A stretch of DNA of 26,384 bases. Origin: Plantago elongata. Taxonomy: Eukaryota > Streptophyta > Magnoliopsida > Lamiales > Plantaginaceae. A program made the position numbers and the translations under genes. The stretch is from the NCBI GenBank assembly GCA_036897095.1, contig JAYMSP010002091.1, positions 1 to 26,384 on the forward strand. The letters run 5' to 3'. This document shows, piece after piece, positions 9,275 to 21,620 of the stretch. The notes under the pieces are model-generated. The model worked only from the letters and a program-made list of their open reading frames with translations, ran no database searches and was not told the DNA's origin. Position 1 is the stretch's first letter. Every line of letters starts with the position of its first letter.

Positions 9275-12200
9275 ATGCCGCCACATATAGTAAACCCTAG
9301 AAATGATCATCAATATGAAAATGACCAACAAATAATCTCAGAACCAGCTCCACAAGAACACAATTCGCCACATAATTCTCGTAACATTTCCTCTCCCGAC
9401 ACCGACAATGATGATCTTTCTCTGATGATCGGAATCCACCACTTCGTTCGAGCTTTTCAGAAGGAGTCTAAAAAGCTATGGTACTTAGCCGGACCTGCCA
9501 TATTCACCGCCATTTGCCAGTACTCTCTTGGTGCAGTTACTCAAACCTTCGCAGGCCATGTTGGCAGGCTCGAACTCGCTGCTTTCTCTATCGAAAACTC
9601 GGTAATCGCCGGCCTTTCTTATGGTATCATGGTACGTGCCAGTTCTATCCAGAACTAAACAATCATACTTGATTTTTTTTTTCTTAAATGGCAAAATTAG
9701 CATTTGCTATAATTTCAGCAAGTACAATGAGCATAAAAGATGCTCGAACTCAAAACTCTAACTTATTCGTACTACCTACCACCATCTCCGGCCAAGATCA
9801 TTCAAAACGATATAGTCCATACTTTAATGCATTGTCATTACAAGGAGCGCCTTTGAAAACAATCGTGTGAAAATTGGTCTTAGGCTCAAAAGAAACGTCC
9901 GTGACTAAGGAGTAGTAGTAAATCACGAGAGAAAAGATTCATTTGACAGCTTCGTTTTATCCAACTAATCAAGAAGATGAAGAAGAAATTAAAATGGCAT
10001 TCAAATCGGGTAACATGTTGAATGCTTTGCTTCATACTTAGATTTGCTCAATAGATAGATGATTGAAGTCATGGTTCGCTAGTCTATTTATCAAAATTAT
10101 TAGTTGGATTATTAGCCGATTCAAATGAATATGTCTAGTAAATAAGCTAGCTTAGATGTTCATCTAACATCCTTATTTTGATAAAATAAATTCATCAAAG
10201 TTGTAAGCTTCACGATAATTAACGGCTAAAGAGAGTCGATGATATGATAAACTAGTTGATTTTTTTGAGTAAGACTTTGTTCTTTTCAATTTAAAATCAT
10301 TTAAGTTCTACTTAATTCTATTTAGTTTTATTTAATTTGGTTCAATTCAGTTGAATAAATTTTAATTGAAGAAAACGAAACCTAAACTACCTAACAAAGA
10401 ATGAAAACAAATCAAAATATTTTCCAGAACCATCTGACTGATCACCAAGGCATTCATGCAATTCATAACTTCCCGTCCCGTTAATTTATACCTTGAGGTT
10501 TTTATTATTAGGTTGCTTTAATAATTATTTCATGTTCGAAAGATATATATAAAGTTTTACATGCCAACCAATTTAAATAATCATTAACCATCATACTACT
10601 AATAATTTATCTCATAAAATAAATATTCACAATTTTACAAATAGATTTATGTTGGACAATTAAGCAGAGTTAATGAGTTCAGGAAGTTGATAATCTAATG
10701 CTAAATAGCATATAAATAAATTTTGCATTTTCGCCGTTCTTGAAAATTTACCTATTGATTCAATCCCTGGGGATTTTAATGAAGTAAACTTATACAGATG
10801 TGTTGGAATTTGGATGATTATCCATACAAACTGTAGGTAGGAATGGCAAGTGCATTTGGAACACTCTGCGGACAGGCCTATGGAGCAGGGCAAACAGAAA
10901 TGCTTGGCATCTACATGCAAAGATCCTGGATCATTCTCCTCTCGACTAGCGTCTTACTGACAGTGTTATATGTTTTTGCCACGCCTTTCTTATTACTAAT
11001 CAAGCAAGAAGATGACATTGCAAGAGCAGCAGGCAGGCTCGCGAAATTGATGATCCCTCAACTTTACGCCTATGCAATCAATTTTCCAAGTGCCAGGTTC
11101 CTGATGGCACAAAGCAAGATCATGGCCTTGGCCTGGATTTCAGCTGCTGGTATGGTACTGCACACGGCATTGAGCTGGCTTCTGATGTTCAAGTTGAATT
11201 ACGGGATGGCTGGTGGAGCTGTGGTTCTAAATGCTTCATGGTGGTTCATAACCGTGGCACAGGTTTTTTATATAAATGGTGGGAGGTGTGGGAATGCTTG
11301 GTCTGGATTTTCGTGGAAAGCGTTTGAGAACCTTGTGGGCTTTGCTAGGATGTCACTAGCATCAACTTTGATGCTTTGGTCAGTTTAATTTCCACCTACT
11401 TAATTTCTCATAAGTAGATTCTTGAGTTTTGTTTGTCATATTGTTCGCTGATTTGTTGACAGCCTAGAGTCATGGTACTTCATGGCACTGATCCTTCTTG
11501 CCGGTTATCAAAAGAATGCTGAAGTTTCAGTTGATGCTTTGTCCATATGGTAAATATGGTTCATATAATCAAGATTTGATTCAGATTTTTTGGCAACTGA
11601 CTCTTATGTTTTATCTACAGTACAAACATATTGGGCTGGACTAATGGACTAGCAGTTGGAATCACGTCTGCAGTAAGGTCAGAATCAAATTTGGATAATT
11701 TTATCTCAAGTTCTAATGCAAATATCCCAACAAATGTACAGATATGGTTCTTAATCTTATGTTCTTGTTTTTCTGTATTGAATGAATGTTAATGCAGTGT
11801 AAGAGTTTCAAACGAATTGGGAGCAAATCACCCAAGATGGGCGAAATTTTCAGTCTTGGTGGTAGTGATGACTTCCTCTGTTATCAGCCTATTAATTTCT
11901 TCCATCCTACTTATCTGCCGAGGACAATACCCTTCCTTATTTATAGACAAAATCGAAGTAACAAGACTCGTCTACAAGCTCACACCATTGCTTGCGTTTT
12001 CAGTTGTCGTGAACATCATACAACTTGCTCTCTCTGGTAACCAATCTACCTTCCTTGTAGTCAACTACAACTACAAACGTTTACTTTTTGAAAAGCTGAC
12101 TGAAAAAGCTCGTCGAAACAGGGGTGGCAATTGGAGCTGGATGGCAAGCTTTAGTTGGCTATGTCAATATTGTGTGCTACTATGTGTTTGGCATTCCATT

Positions 12201-12773
12201 AGGCCTAATTTTGGGCTACAAACTTAAACTAGGCGTGCAGGTGAGTTCATATCATGCTCCTGGTGCAGATGCTTTCTTTTTCGCATACTTCTCATGATAA
12301 ATGATTCCAGGGCATATGGTATGGAATGGTGGCAGGAACAAGCATGCAAATGCTTACTCTCTTTTTGCTCGTTTACAGAACTAATTGGATTAAAGAGGTA
12401 ATTCGTTCACCTAACACGCTCATCTTATCTCCTGCATTGCATATAGTGATTCACAGCATAGATGGCACTATACATATGTGTTTACAGCTTCACTTGGTGA
12501 CCTTGCCAAGATAATGATACAAGTCCACTAGAGTGTACTCAACCTGATTAAAACTATATACAGTTTGGGAAAATTGTTGTACTATACAGTAGGGCATAAG
12601 TCACAAGTCATAACATAAAGATGTAAATTTGCAAAGTGCTTGAAATAATGCATAATAAGTAATAGTAACTAGCTAGTGTGTTACATGTCATCTTGTAGGC
12701 TGGTGTGGCTGCAAAAAGAATCAAACAGTGGGGAAGCATTACAGAAGAAGGTAAACAGAACATTGAAAGTTGA
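9275..12773 (+). CDS. MATE efflux transporter gene 2 (DTX27/29-like), complete
   Basis: Eight exons: 9275-9631, 10837-11378, 11463-11549, 11621-11677, 11798-12036, 12122-12240, 12311-12397 and 12699-12773 (TGA), all GT-AG, giving about 520 residues, normal for plant DTX proteins. A polar N-terminal tail of about 65 residues rich in Asn, Asp and Ser precedes KKLWYLAGPAIF (helix 1). Helices 1-6 are encoded by exons 1-2, helix 7 with CLESW by exon 3, and the C-lobe by the rest (VRVSNELG, LSGVAIGAGWQ, GIWYGMV, RTNWIKE). The expected role is H+-driven export or vacuolar loading of secondary metabolites; the substrate is unknown. Intron 1 is long (1.2 kb). In exon 2 the usual acidic residue of the motif SALETxCGQ is Gly (SAFGTLCGQ). 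The C-terminal tail is longer than in genes 3 and 4. The gene lies 5' of a PHT1 transporter on the same strand. Confidence 0.93.
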
Positions 12774-13175
12774 AATGATTTAACAGAAACTAGTGATCTC
12801 TACAAACTGCTTGGACATTTGGAAGTTATAACTGAACTGCGGCATCGCGCATTATGATCTTTATAAATAACCGCCTCATGAAAGAGTCCAGGACATATGT
12901 GCCTGATGAATGTTCTTCGATGCAGCAACAGGGAGGAGTCGATCTTTAACATTTCCGTATGAAATCTGGCATATGTCTAGCTAGCTATTCGAACTTATGA
13001 GCCTATGATTCATAGGCTAGTACTGATGCAATTGTAACTGTCTATTTAGCCATGATTTTCAGCAATGTCGGAAACTTTGTCACATTAAGTTAGTCCTATT
13101 AAGAATAGATGAAATCAAGTACTACTATCTGTCTGTCAAAGCTGTGATTTGTTTATGAAGGAGTATATATATATT

Positions 13176-13183
13176 GTATATAC
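13176..13183 (+). promoter_or_regulatory. P1BS site 1 upstream of PHT1
   Basis: GTATATAC fits the palindromic PHR1-binding consensus GNATATNC, about 250 bases before the PHT1 start. It sits beside an AT-repeat, so a chance match is likelier here than at the other two sites. Confidence 0.5.
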
Positions 13184-13257
13184 AGCTTCTAGTGTGAATC
13201 ATCTCATATTTAACTATAATCCTCCAATTAAGCATTCCTTGATTTACACTCACAATA

Positions 13258-13265
13258 GCATATTC
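13258..13265 (+). promoter_or_regulatory. P1BS site 2 upstream of PHT1
   Basis: GCATATTC is a perfect GNATATNC match, about 170 bases before the ATG and 25 bases before a MYCS-like element. PHR1-type factors bind this site in phosphate-starvation promoters. Confidence 0.6.
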
Positions 13266-13289
13266 TGATGAGATACTAACATCTATCAA

Positions 13290-13300
13290 TTTCTTGTTTT
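13290..13300 (+). promoter_or_regulatory. MYCS-like element
   Basis: TTTCTTGTTTT differs at one position from the MYCS motif TTTCTTGTTCT described in promoters of mycorrhiza-inducible phosphate transporters. It sits between two P1BS sites about 130 bases before the start codon, the arrangement reported for such promoters. T-rich strings are common in plant DNA, so this match is suggestive only. Confidence 0.4.
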
Positions 13301-13332
13301 TCACAACATTGTTCTTATCACCATGAGAATGA

Positions 13333-13340
13333 GAATATTC
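13333..13340 (+). promoter_or_regulatory. P1BS site 3 upstream of PHT1
   Basis: GAATATTC is a perfect GNATATNC match 12 bases before the TATA box, in the core promoter. Confidence 0.6.
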
Positions 13341-13352
13341 AAAATTCTTGAC

Positions 13353-13359
13353 TATAAAG
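13353..13359 (+). promoter_or_regulatory. TATA box of PHT1
   Basis: TATAAAG lies 68 bases before the ATG at 13427, leaving a short 5' leader of roughly 40 bases. Confidence 0.5.
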
Positions 13360-13426
13360 ACATAGAAAACCATAGCCAGTCTTCAAACAAATCAAACAGT
13401 AACAGAAGTTAGGTAATAATCAGACT

Positions 13427-15167
13427 ATGGCCTCGAGCAGCATCTCAGTGCTCCACGCTCTAGACAACGCACGAACACAATGGTATCATGTCACTGCCAT
13501 TGTGATAGCCGGGATGGGCTTTTTTACCGATGCATATGATTTATTCTGCATTTCAACAGTGTCGAAACTCTTAGGCCGCATTTACTACTACAAAGAAGGT
13601 AGCAGCCTGCCAGGAAAACTTCCGCACAACATCAACAATACGGTAATTGGTGTAGCATTGATAGGAACACTAACTGGGCAGTTGTTCTTCGGGTTTTTGG
13701 GTGACAAATTTGGCAGGAAGAAAATCTACGGGATCACTTTGATTCTCATGATATTTTGTGCCATCTGCTCTGGCTTGTCCTTAGGATCTAGCCCAAAAGC
13801 TGTGATGACAACTCTCTGCTTCTTCCGATTTTGGCTTGGATTCGGTATAGGTGGTGACTACCCACTTTCCGCCACCATCATGTCCGAGTATGCAAACAAG
13901 AAAACACGGGGGGCATTCATTGCTGCTGTTTTCGCAATGCAAGGAGTTGGAATCATCTTTGCAGGCATGAATTCTAGTTTCAGTTTTGAGATATGTTTCG
14001 GATTCTTGAAAAAAAAATTGAAATTTTTAAACAGTTTGGAATTCCACATGCCATCCTTGGGGGTTGAAAACTTTAGTACTTTTCGATTCCTTATCCTGAT
14101 TCCTGAGATTGTAAATTATGTTTGCAGGGCTCGTCTCGCTGATACTGTCTAAAATCTTCCTTAGCTACTACGAGGGTCCTGCATTCAACGAGGACCCCAA
14201 AAAATCAACTGAATACGAAGCTGACTACATTTGGCGGATCGTGCTGATGCTCGGTGCACTCCCAGCACTTTTAACGTACTACTGGAGGATGAAAATGCCC
14301 GAAACAGGGCGATACACAGCACTAATTGAAGGCAATGCAAAGAAAGCTGCTGCAGACATGGGAGGCGTCCTGGACATCGAACTCCAAGCGGATGCAGAGA
14401 AGATAGCTCAGTTGAACACTGCAAACAGCTACACACTATTGTCAGTGGAGTTCGTGAGACGACACGGGCGCCATCTAGTCGGGACTATGACAACATGGTT
14501 CTTACTTGACATAGCGTTCTACAGCCAAAACCTGACACAGAAAGACATTTTCCCCACAATGGGACTAACAAACAAAGCCGTAAACTTAAGTGCATTGCGT
14601 GAGATGTTCGAAACATCCCGTGCAATGTTTGTAATCGCATTACTAGGAACTTTCCCAGGGTACTGGTTCACAGTGGCGTTCATCGAAAAGATTGGGCGAT
14701 TTAAGATACAATTAATGGGATTCTTCATGATGTCTATTTTCATGGCTATAATGGGGGTTATGTACGAAGAACTGAAGAAACCTGAGCACAAATGGACTTT
14801 TGCTGCTCTTTACGGGCTGACATTCTTCTTTGCAAACTTTGGGCCGAACAGCACAACATTTGTTCTCCCGGCAGAGCTATTTCCGACTAGGGTCAGGGCG
14901 ACCTGCCACGCTCTGAGTGCTGCTGCAGGGAAGGCCGGGGCTATGGTGGGAGCTTTCGGGATGCAGAACTTCACGCAGGATGGAAATGTGGGGAAAATAA
15001 AGAAGGCGATGCTTATATTGGCATTTACGAATATCATGGGATTTTTCTTCACTTTCTTGGTAACAGAAACTAAGGGGAGGTCTTTGGAGGAGATCTCGGG
15101 AGAGGATGGCGGCGTTGCTGAGACGGAAAGAAAAGAAAAGGGAGACGGGCCTGAGAATTCGGCATAA
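13427..15167 (+). CDS. PHT1-family high-affinity phosphate/H+ symporter
   Basis: This major facilitator superfamily carrier takes up inorganic phosphate with protons across the plasma membrane. Exon 1 is 13427-13964 and exon 2 is 14128-15167 (TAA), giving about 525 residues, the normal length. Visible motifs are [26 protein letters not shown] (helix 1, read in two parts: [15 protein letters not shown] and [11 protein letters not shown]), GDKFGRKK, the PHT1 signature [69 protein letters not shown] and the C-terminal [15 protein letters not shown]. Twelve membrane spans with a central hydrophilic loop (about residues 240-300) fit the family. The intron (13965-14127, 163 nt) follows the phase of Gly in IIFAG|L but has a GC donor (GCAG|GCATGA) with a normal TTTGCAG acceptor. 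Reading through it brings a stop at once, so splicing is needed. [11 protein letters not shown] recalls the intron-bearing mycorrhiza-associated PT4/PT11-type subfamily; this assignment is from memory. Confidence 0.95.
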
Positions 15168-16705
15168 GAATCGCAAGTTTATGCTTGGAGGAAATTTTTC
15201 CTTGGGCTATAGTGTATACTGTATCTAGCTACACCTGCCTCTAGCTACTGATTTAGAAGATACTATATATCTTCTTCTGATTTTTGTTTTTTTTTTTTTT
15301 TTACAAATAAGAGGCAACAGTGTAAGGCTGTGTAGCTACATCACTATTCAGATTGGATATAGAAGATATAAACTGAAGCAAATGAACATATGATACTGAA
15401 GTTTGAGTACTAGCTGCTTAAAGACTGAAAATATCTTCTGAGCTTAATAGGTGACATTTAAAGACAAGTGTGTTACTATTGACATTGTAGTTTATGTATG
15501 CTAGAGCACGTTGTAGTGTATTATGGTATTAACCTAGCTGGCTAGATGATCGACATAGGAGTTTAATGACAAATTCTCATAATGAGTAGATAATAATATA
15601 CCCTCACCGCCAATAAAGTGCAGCTCAATTAGGAATACGATTTAAATTTAACTAATAGGTCAGGAGTTTAAGTCATCCTATAAATTGTATTTGACATAAA
15701 ATTAAACACTCCCGTAAATTATAATTTTACACACATAATATTGAATTATATTTTATAGCAAAATTGTGTTTCAAAGTTCTTGTAAATTACTTTTTTTTCC
15801 AATTTAGCATGCTTTTAAACCATGCATAAAACGAATAATTTATTCAAAAGTGGTGATGAGTTGTGACATCAGAGCTCAAAGGTGAGAAAGACCCACTTTA
15901 CCTACTACTGTACTAAATACAAGGGCATTATTTACTACTTTTTCATATTTTATTTTATCATTGAAAGATAAACAAACTTGATTCCAAAAGTGCAGCGATT
16001 AAAAAAAATGAAATTGATTACTATATGCATAATTGGAAACGTGTATTTTGTCTTCTATGCTTTTAGTATTTCATTTTCTAGTCGATTAGAAGGTAATGGA
16101 CGGTTTAGAATTTAAATTGAATTTCTCAATTCAATTCTAATTTCTACTATATTATTTTCTTTCATATTTAGGAGTGAATTTTCTATATTTATTTATCTAA
16201 CATAATTGTAAATATAGAAATATCACTTAATGAGGCTGATTGGTATAGAATTTAAATGGGTATTTGAATGGATTTTGGTAAAATTGTGTTTGGAATGAAA
16301 TTAAAATGGAGTATTTAAATTGTATTTTAGGCCAAATCACTGTTCATCGAGTCAAATGGACCGATTACAATTGTACGGCAATCAGCCCGTAGATAAATTA
16401 TCAGGATCAAAATTTTCAATGAAGAACTTATCACCTAATGTAGAATAGGATCAAAATTTTGTCTAGCTCACTAAATGGGTAGAATAGGTTAGAGTGGTTG
16501 ACAGTTCAAGTAGCATATATTCCTCATTTACCACCTCCAATACCTTATCACCTAATGTACTATCATTAGTTCATTACCTTTTCAAACCTTTCCAAATTCT
16601 TGTATCTTTCCATGTTGTTTTTGGATATCCTTATTTCCTCTTAAGTTTCTGACACCAACACAGTGTACCCTGTTCATCTTCAGAAAACAAAACGGAAAGT
16701 CATCA
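15168..16705. other. Intergenic region between PHT1 and MATE gene 3
   Basis: This 1.5-kb AT-rich stretch contains the PHT1 3' flank, including a long T run at about 15285-15302, and the promoter of MATE gene 3. I see no coding exon, RNA gene or transposon ends. Confidence 0.55.
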
Positions 16706-19700
16706 ATGCACCGACCTTCCATGGCAAATGCTGATGAAGTGAAACCACTTATCGACACATGCGACATCCACAGCCGAAACTACGAGGAAGATGATCTACA
16801 GCAGATTGATGGCATCGTGCCCTTTGCTAAAGAATTCTATACCGAATCGAAGAAGTTATGGTACCTTGCCGGCCCAGCAATCTTCACCTCTTTATGCCAG
16901 TACGGCCTCATCACCATCTCTCAAATCTTCGCAGGCCAACTCGGGACAATTCAGCTCGCTGCCCTTTCTGTGGAGAATTCCATCATTGCAGGATTTCCCT
17001 ATGGCATGATGGTATGTACTTTTACTAGATAATACTCAAGAACAAATATTCCGCGTTCTTAATTTGAACTAATGAGTTGTTTATTGTGACAGTTTGGATT
17101 GTCAAGTGCACTGGAAACTTACTGCGGACAAGCGTTCGGAGCCAGCCAGTTCGAAATGCTCGGAATCTACATGCAAAGATCATGGATAATCCTCGGTGTA
17201 ATGGCTCTTGCGTCGGTTCCTTTCTTCATTTTCGCTACCCCAGTCCTTCAATTTCTAGGACAGACAGCATCCATATCCACTGCAGCTGGAAAATTCGGAC
17301 TTTGGATGATTCCCCAGCAATTTGCATACGCTGCAATGTTACCTTCAACTAAGTTCTTGCAGGCTCAAAGCAAAGTAATGGTTATTGCCGTTATAGCAGC
17401 TGTTGCGCTATGTCTGCACGTGTTTTTCAGCTGGCTAATGGTTAAGACTCTCGACTGGGGCCTGGTGGGAGTAGGTTTAGTGCTGGACGGATCATGGTGG
17501 TTCATTGCGATAGCTCAGTTCTTGTATATCATTTCCGGGACTTGCAGAAAGACGTGGCCAGGCTTTACGTGGAAGTCATTACAAAATGTATGGCCATTCC
17601 TGAAGGTATCTGTTGCGTCAGCTGTCATGATGTGGTAAGATCTCCTTAATCAAGCTATGTCACTGTCTTAGTATTGCTTCAAGAACCTGAATTTGAAAAG
17701 TATGATTTATTTATGAGACAGTGGCAAAATGTCAACCACATATAGAGTCAATGTTTCCCTAAAAGAGAGAAGACGTGAAAGCAATTGAAACAAATTGTCA
17801 AAGTTGAAACTCAATTACGGTATTTTGACAACTTAATTGAACCAGTCTGGATAACTTGTGGAACTTTAGAGAAAGATTTGGAAGTGCTAGCATAGATATG
17901 AAAATAGACTAGTTTCTCCACCACAAATTGTGGACCACAATATATCACACAAGGTCAACTGAAGTTGAATGCATAATTAGCTATTACAATCTCTTACCTT
18001 TCAAACATGTACCAGTTTTTTTAATAAATTCCAAACGTAATAGTATTAACTTTCAAAGAACTAAATAAGTAGTTTAACTTAATTGGAGACCAATGAAAAT
18101 TATCAAAAGTCTGTGATCTAGCAATTGGGCCATACTTCAGGTTCAAGGGAGGTAGTTTAGGTTTAACTATCCAACTATCAATGTAATTTGTACCATTGCT
18201 TCAAGACATTACAGTTTGGCTTGAAAATGATCAATTACTTGTGTCTGCAAATACAGCTTGGAAGTTTGGTACATCATGGCTCTAACTCTGTTTGCTGGAT
18301 ACTTGGAAGATGCAGAAATTTCAATAGATGCATTTTCCATATGGTAAGTTCTCTACTTGCAGGTTTATATTAACAACTTTCACTAGAAAGACAAAAAGAA
18401 AAGGAAGAAAAGATATTCAAGACATTTCCAGATTGTAGCACATAATAACACAGAAACTACACTCAAACATTTTCAATAAGCAACATGATATACCAATGTC
18501 AACAGGCCACTCACCAACTGTCCAACCTTACCTAATGCCACATATTTCACTACGCAGCGTAAATATTTTAGGTTGGGCCTGCATGGTGGCTGTTGGACTG
18601 AATGTAGCTGCAAGGTAAGTGCAAGCCAAAAAAAAAAAACCCAACAAGTCATGTTACCACTGAAAAGTACATGTTACAAGCGAGCAGAAATCTAATCTCC
18701 AAATGTATACCGCATTTTCATGTATTACAGTGTAAGGGTGTCAAATGAGCTAGGATCTGGGCGCCCAGGAAAAGCAAGATTTTCAGTATTAGTAATCGGT
18801 GTGTCCTCCCTACTTATTGGCCTTGTCTTCACACTTATTCTAGCAGTAAGTCGGGGGAGGTACCCAGCAATCTTCACAACGAGTTCCGAAGTTCAGCAAG
18901 TTGTTCAAGAGCTCACACCATTGCTAGGGATTAGCATGATCCTTACAACGGTTCAATATGCTCTCTTAGGTACTTATTGATTTTCTTCATGTTAAAATCT
19001 GCTATTAAATTAACGAACATACACCCCAGTTTTTCCTGATATTATGGGATTTACTGAATACCTTCTCCCAACCCAATACCAAGGTTTAACAAGACTAAGT
19101 AAATAACTTCTGGTTCAGGGGTGGCCATTGGAGCTGGATGGCAAGCCACCGTCTTCTACATAAGCATTGTCTGCTACTTTATATTTGGTGCTCCTTCAGG
19201 AGCTCTAATGGCTTACAAATATGAAATGGGCATCCAGGTATATCCATATATAGAATTTGGGTACCAAAGTTTGATTTTGCATGTGGATGATGATGAACCT
19301 TGGATATTCTCTCATAACATATTCAAAAATTTCAATTTCATTTTTTGCAGTGTCTAAATATATATATGCTTTTGTTGTTAACTAATACACTAACAATGCT
19401 TACTCGATCTGCTCCCGGATAAAACACGACAACTTTTCACCATTGCAGGGCATTTGGGGTGGAATGGTATTGGGTTTATCCTTACAGACCTGCCTATTAA
19501 TATGGATGATATGGTTCACAAATTGGAACAAAGAGGTAAGAGCTAACCTTCTGACAAATTTATATGTAATGCTGAAGATTTCAAAATTGATTCCCTAGCC
19601 TGAAACTCTCTAACTAGTCCTGTCATTTTGGAATCCATATATTTCTGTGAGATGATTTTCTATGGTTTTACAGTCTTATGCAGCCGAAGAAAGATTGAAA

Positions 19701-19739
19701 CAATGGCAAGGTGAAACAAATGCCGAACAGATTGGTTAG
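16706..19739 (+). CDS. MATE efflux transporter gene 3 (DTX27/29-like), complete
   Basis: Eight exons: 16706-17011, 17093-17634, 18257-18343, 18558-18614, 18731-18969, 19119-19237, 19449-19535 and 19674-19739 (TAG), all GT-AG, giving about 500 residues. A second in-frame ATG at 16721 (MANADEVK) could be the start instead. A short acidic N-tail precedes KKLWYLAGPAIF. Then follow QYGLITISQIFAGQ, LSVENSIIAG, SSALETYCGQAFGAS (acidic residue present), MQRSWIIL, WMIPQQFAYA, DGSWWFIAIAQ, CLEVWY of helix 7, VRVSNELGSG, GVAIGAGWQ, GIWGGMVLG and TNWNKE. The encoded protein is closest in this window to gene 4; the two share the FGLSSALETYCGQ junction and a short C-terminal tail. Intron 1 is only 81 nt. 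In exon 5 the usual Leu-Ser-Gly before GVAIGAGWQ is Leu-Leu-Gly. The substrate is unknown; family members carry flavonoids and other metabolites. Confidence 0.94.
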
Positions 19740-20057
19740 CATGTCAACAATGGACGTGAGCAAATATAAATAAGATTGCTTAGACAACTCTTTCGTTTCT
19801 CTAAAGCCTCAAGAATAGATTGTTCATGATCTATAGCACTGTAGATCTATTCTTCTAAAGATAGATCGGTAGCTCGCCATCTTTATCATTGTGATCATCT
19901 TAAATCTAGAGTTGTTTATAGTTGTGTTGGAAGATCTATACTACGAGAGACTCCATAGACCAGTTTATGAGAGTTGTAGACTTGTGATTGAAAATGAACC
20001 AGTATTCCAGTTGAATCTCATGTCGTATCACACACAAGAGCTTGATAGTACTTAATA

Positions 20058-20076
20058 CTACCTCCGTCCCGCTAAA
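20058..20076 (+). mobile_element. Solo Stowaway-like MITE terminus
   Basis: TACTACCTCCGTCCCG closely resembles the plant Stowaway terminal consensus (CTCCCTCCGTCCC next to a TA target site). No matching GGGACGGAGG end occurs nearby on the right, so only one end of a decayed or truncated element is seen. Confidence 0.45.
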
Positions 20077-21610
20077 CGAGCCAGTTTGACTTTTTACAAT
20101 CATCAATCTCCAACTTTAACTAACTTTAACTACGAATTAATATTATACCGTTAATATAAAATGTTTCAGCGAAACTAAACATGATTCAACGTCAACAAAC
20201 ATGATTCGTGATCACCATTCACGTAATGCTGCTCTCATAATCCATAAACGAGAAACAAGTGGTAAATTTTGGGCCAATTGTAGGTATCCACACATAATTG
20301 AGCAAAATAATTCGAAATTCACAGTCACAGTCACACTCACACGCATCAATTTTTTCTGATCTCCAAATATAAGAGCCAACAAGTTCATGTGATATGTTTC
20401 GCAATCGAAAATGATAACTGTAGCTATTGTTACATTGAGATGTTAATCAGGAACTGTACCTTCTCTGCTACTTTGTCAAGATATTTTGCCGCCGGAAGTC
20501 GATCGTACGCGCCAGTGATGTGCGTTTCCGTTTTCTTAACAGTGAAATTTGAGCTGATAAGGGCAGATCTCCTGTTACTATTTAATTAGCACCGTTACGG
20601 ACCACCGGAGATAGGATCGGCTCATTATAGTCGAGCTAACTTGGGTATTACCGAACCGAGCTCACTAGGTACTCGTTTAGTCTCGATCTAAAAGTGAAAT
20701 CACCCATGCATAAAAGTGAGTATATTATTACGGTTCGTTTAATTTAAGCGTTAACGAAACATTTAACGATCATGTCATTTTAAAGTTTGAAGGTCACTCT
20801 AACTTTTATGAAACAATCATGTGATCAATAAGATTCATACTTAACTTGACTCAGCTTGTTATCAATTTTAATTTCTTTTTTTTAAAAATAAAACGTTTTA
20901 TCAACTGAAAAACTGCAATCCGTTATAATTAACCATTCTAGTTAAATTACACCCGTAGCTACAGGCCAACGGTCGGCGCACATCCAAGTGGCTTCAATGA
21001 TCAATCCAATTATATTTACTCTAAACATGTCAAATTGTCCGTGTCTTTTGCCTAAAAAACAAACAAACAACCAACCGTTGGTCCCATATTAATTCCATTA
21101 CTAATCACCCCATTATCTTACCGACGTTTCATAATCTCCGTCCGTACATTTTTCTTGCTTATATCCATCCTCTAGCTCTTGTCATAATATACCTATGTAC
21201 TTATTTTACTACAATATTAGTACTAGCTCCATCTTACTCTTCATGAATTTGAATATAAATTTTAAATAAAAAAATTAATAGAAAGTGTAAAGTGGTCATG
21301 AAGTGATAAAGAAAGTGAATAAATTATTATAAACAGTTTTGTATGGAACGGATGAACATTTAAAATCAAAATTATCACAAATATAATTAGGGAATATAGC
21401 AACCGGACACGTTGCACATGAAGAATTTAGATCAACCGGCCAAAATAATTTTCCAATTTCAAATCCAAGTCTACATCACTTTTAGCCATTCCAATTACTC
21501 TTCATACTCAATTTTTCTTCTTTTCAAATCACTTCATTAGTAGAACATATTGGTATGTAATAGTCGTGCACGGCTACTATTTTAAGGAGTTCAAGTTACA
21601 ACATGCTACA

Positions 21611-21620
21611 TATATATATA
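21611..21620 (+). promoter_or_regulatory. Possible TATA box of MATE gene 4
   Basis: TATATATATA lies about 130 bases before the ATG. It is also a simple repeat, so the call is tentative. Confidence 0.35.

Larger units (their letters stand above)
12774..13426 (+). other. Intergenic region and PHT1 promoter
   Basis: This holds the 3' flank of MATE gene 2 and the short promoter of the phosphate transporter. The last 250 bases contain three P1BS elements, a MYCS-like element and a TATA box, listed separately. Nothing else is recognisable. Confidence 0.6.

Noticed and set aside
13427..14152. Phosphate transporter read as truncated or a pseudogene, since the open frame stops at 14152
   Set aside because: The stop is reached only by reading through a 163-nt intron. 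Removing it restores the complete family sequence.
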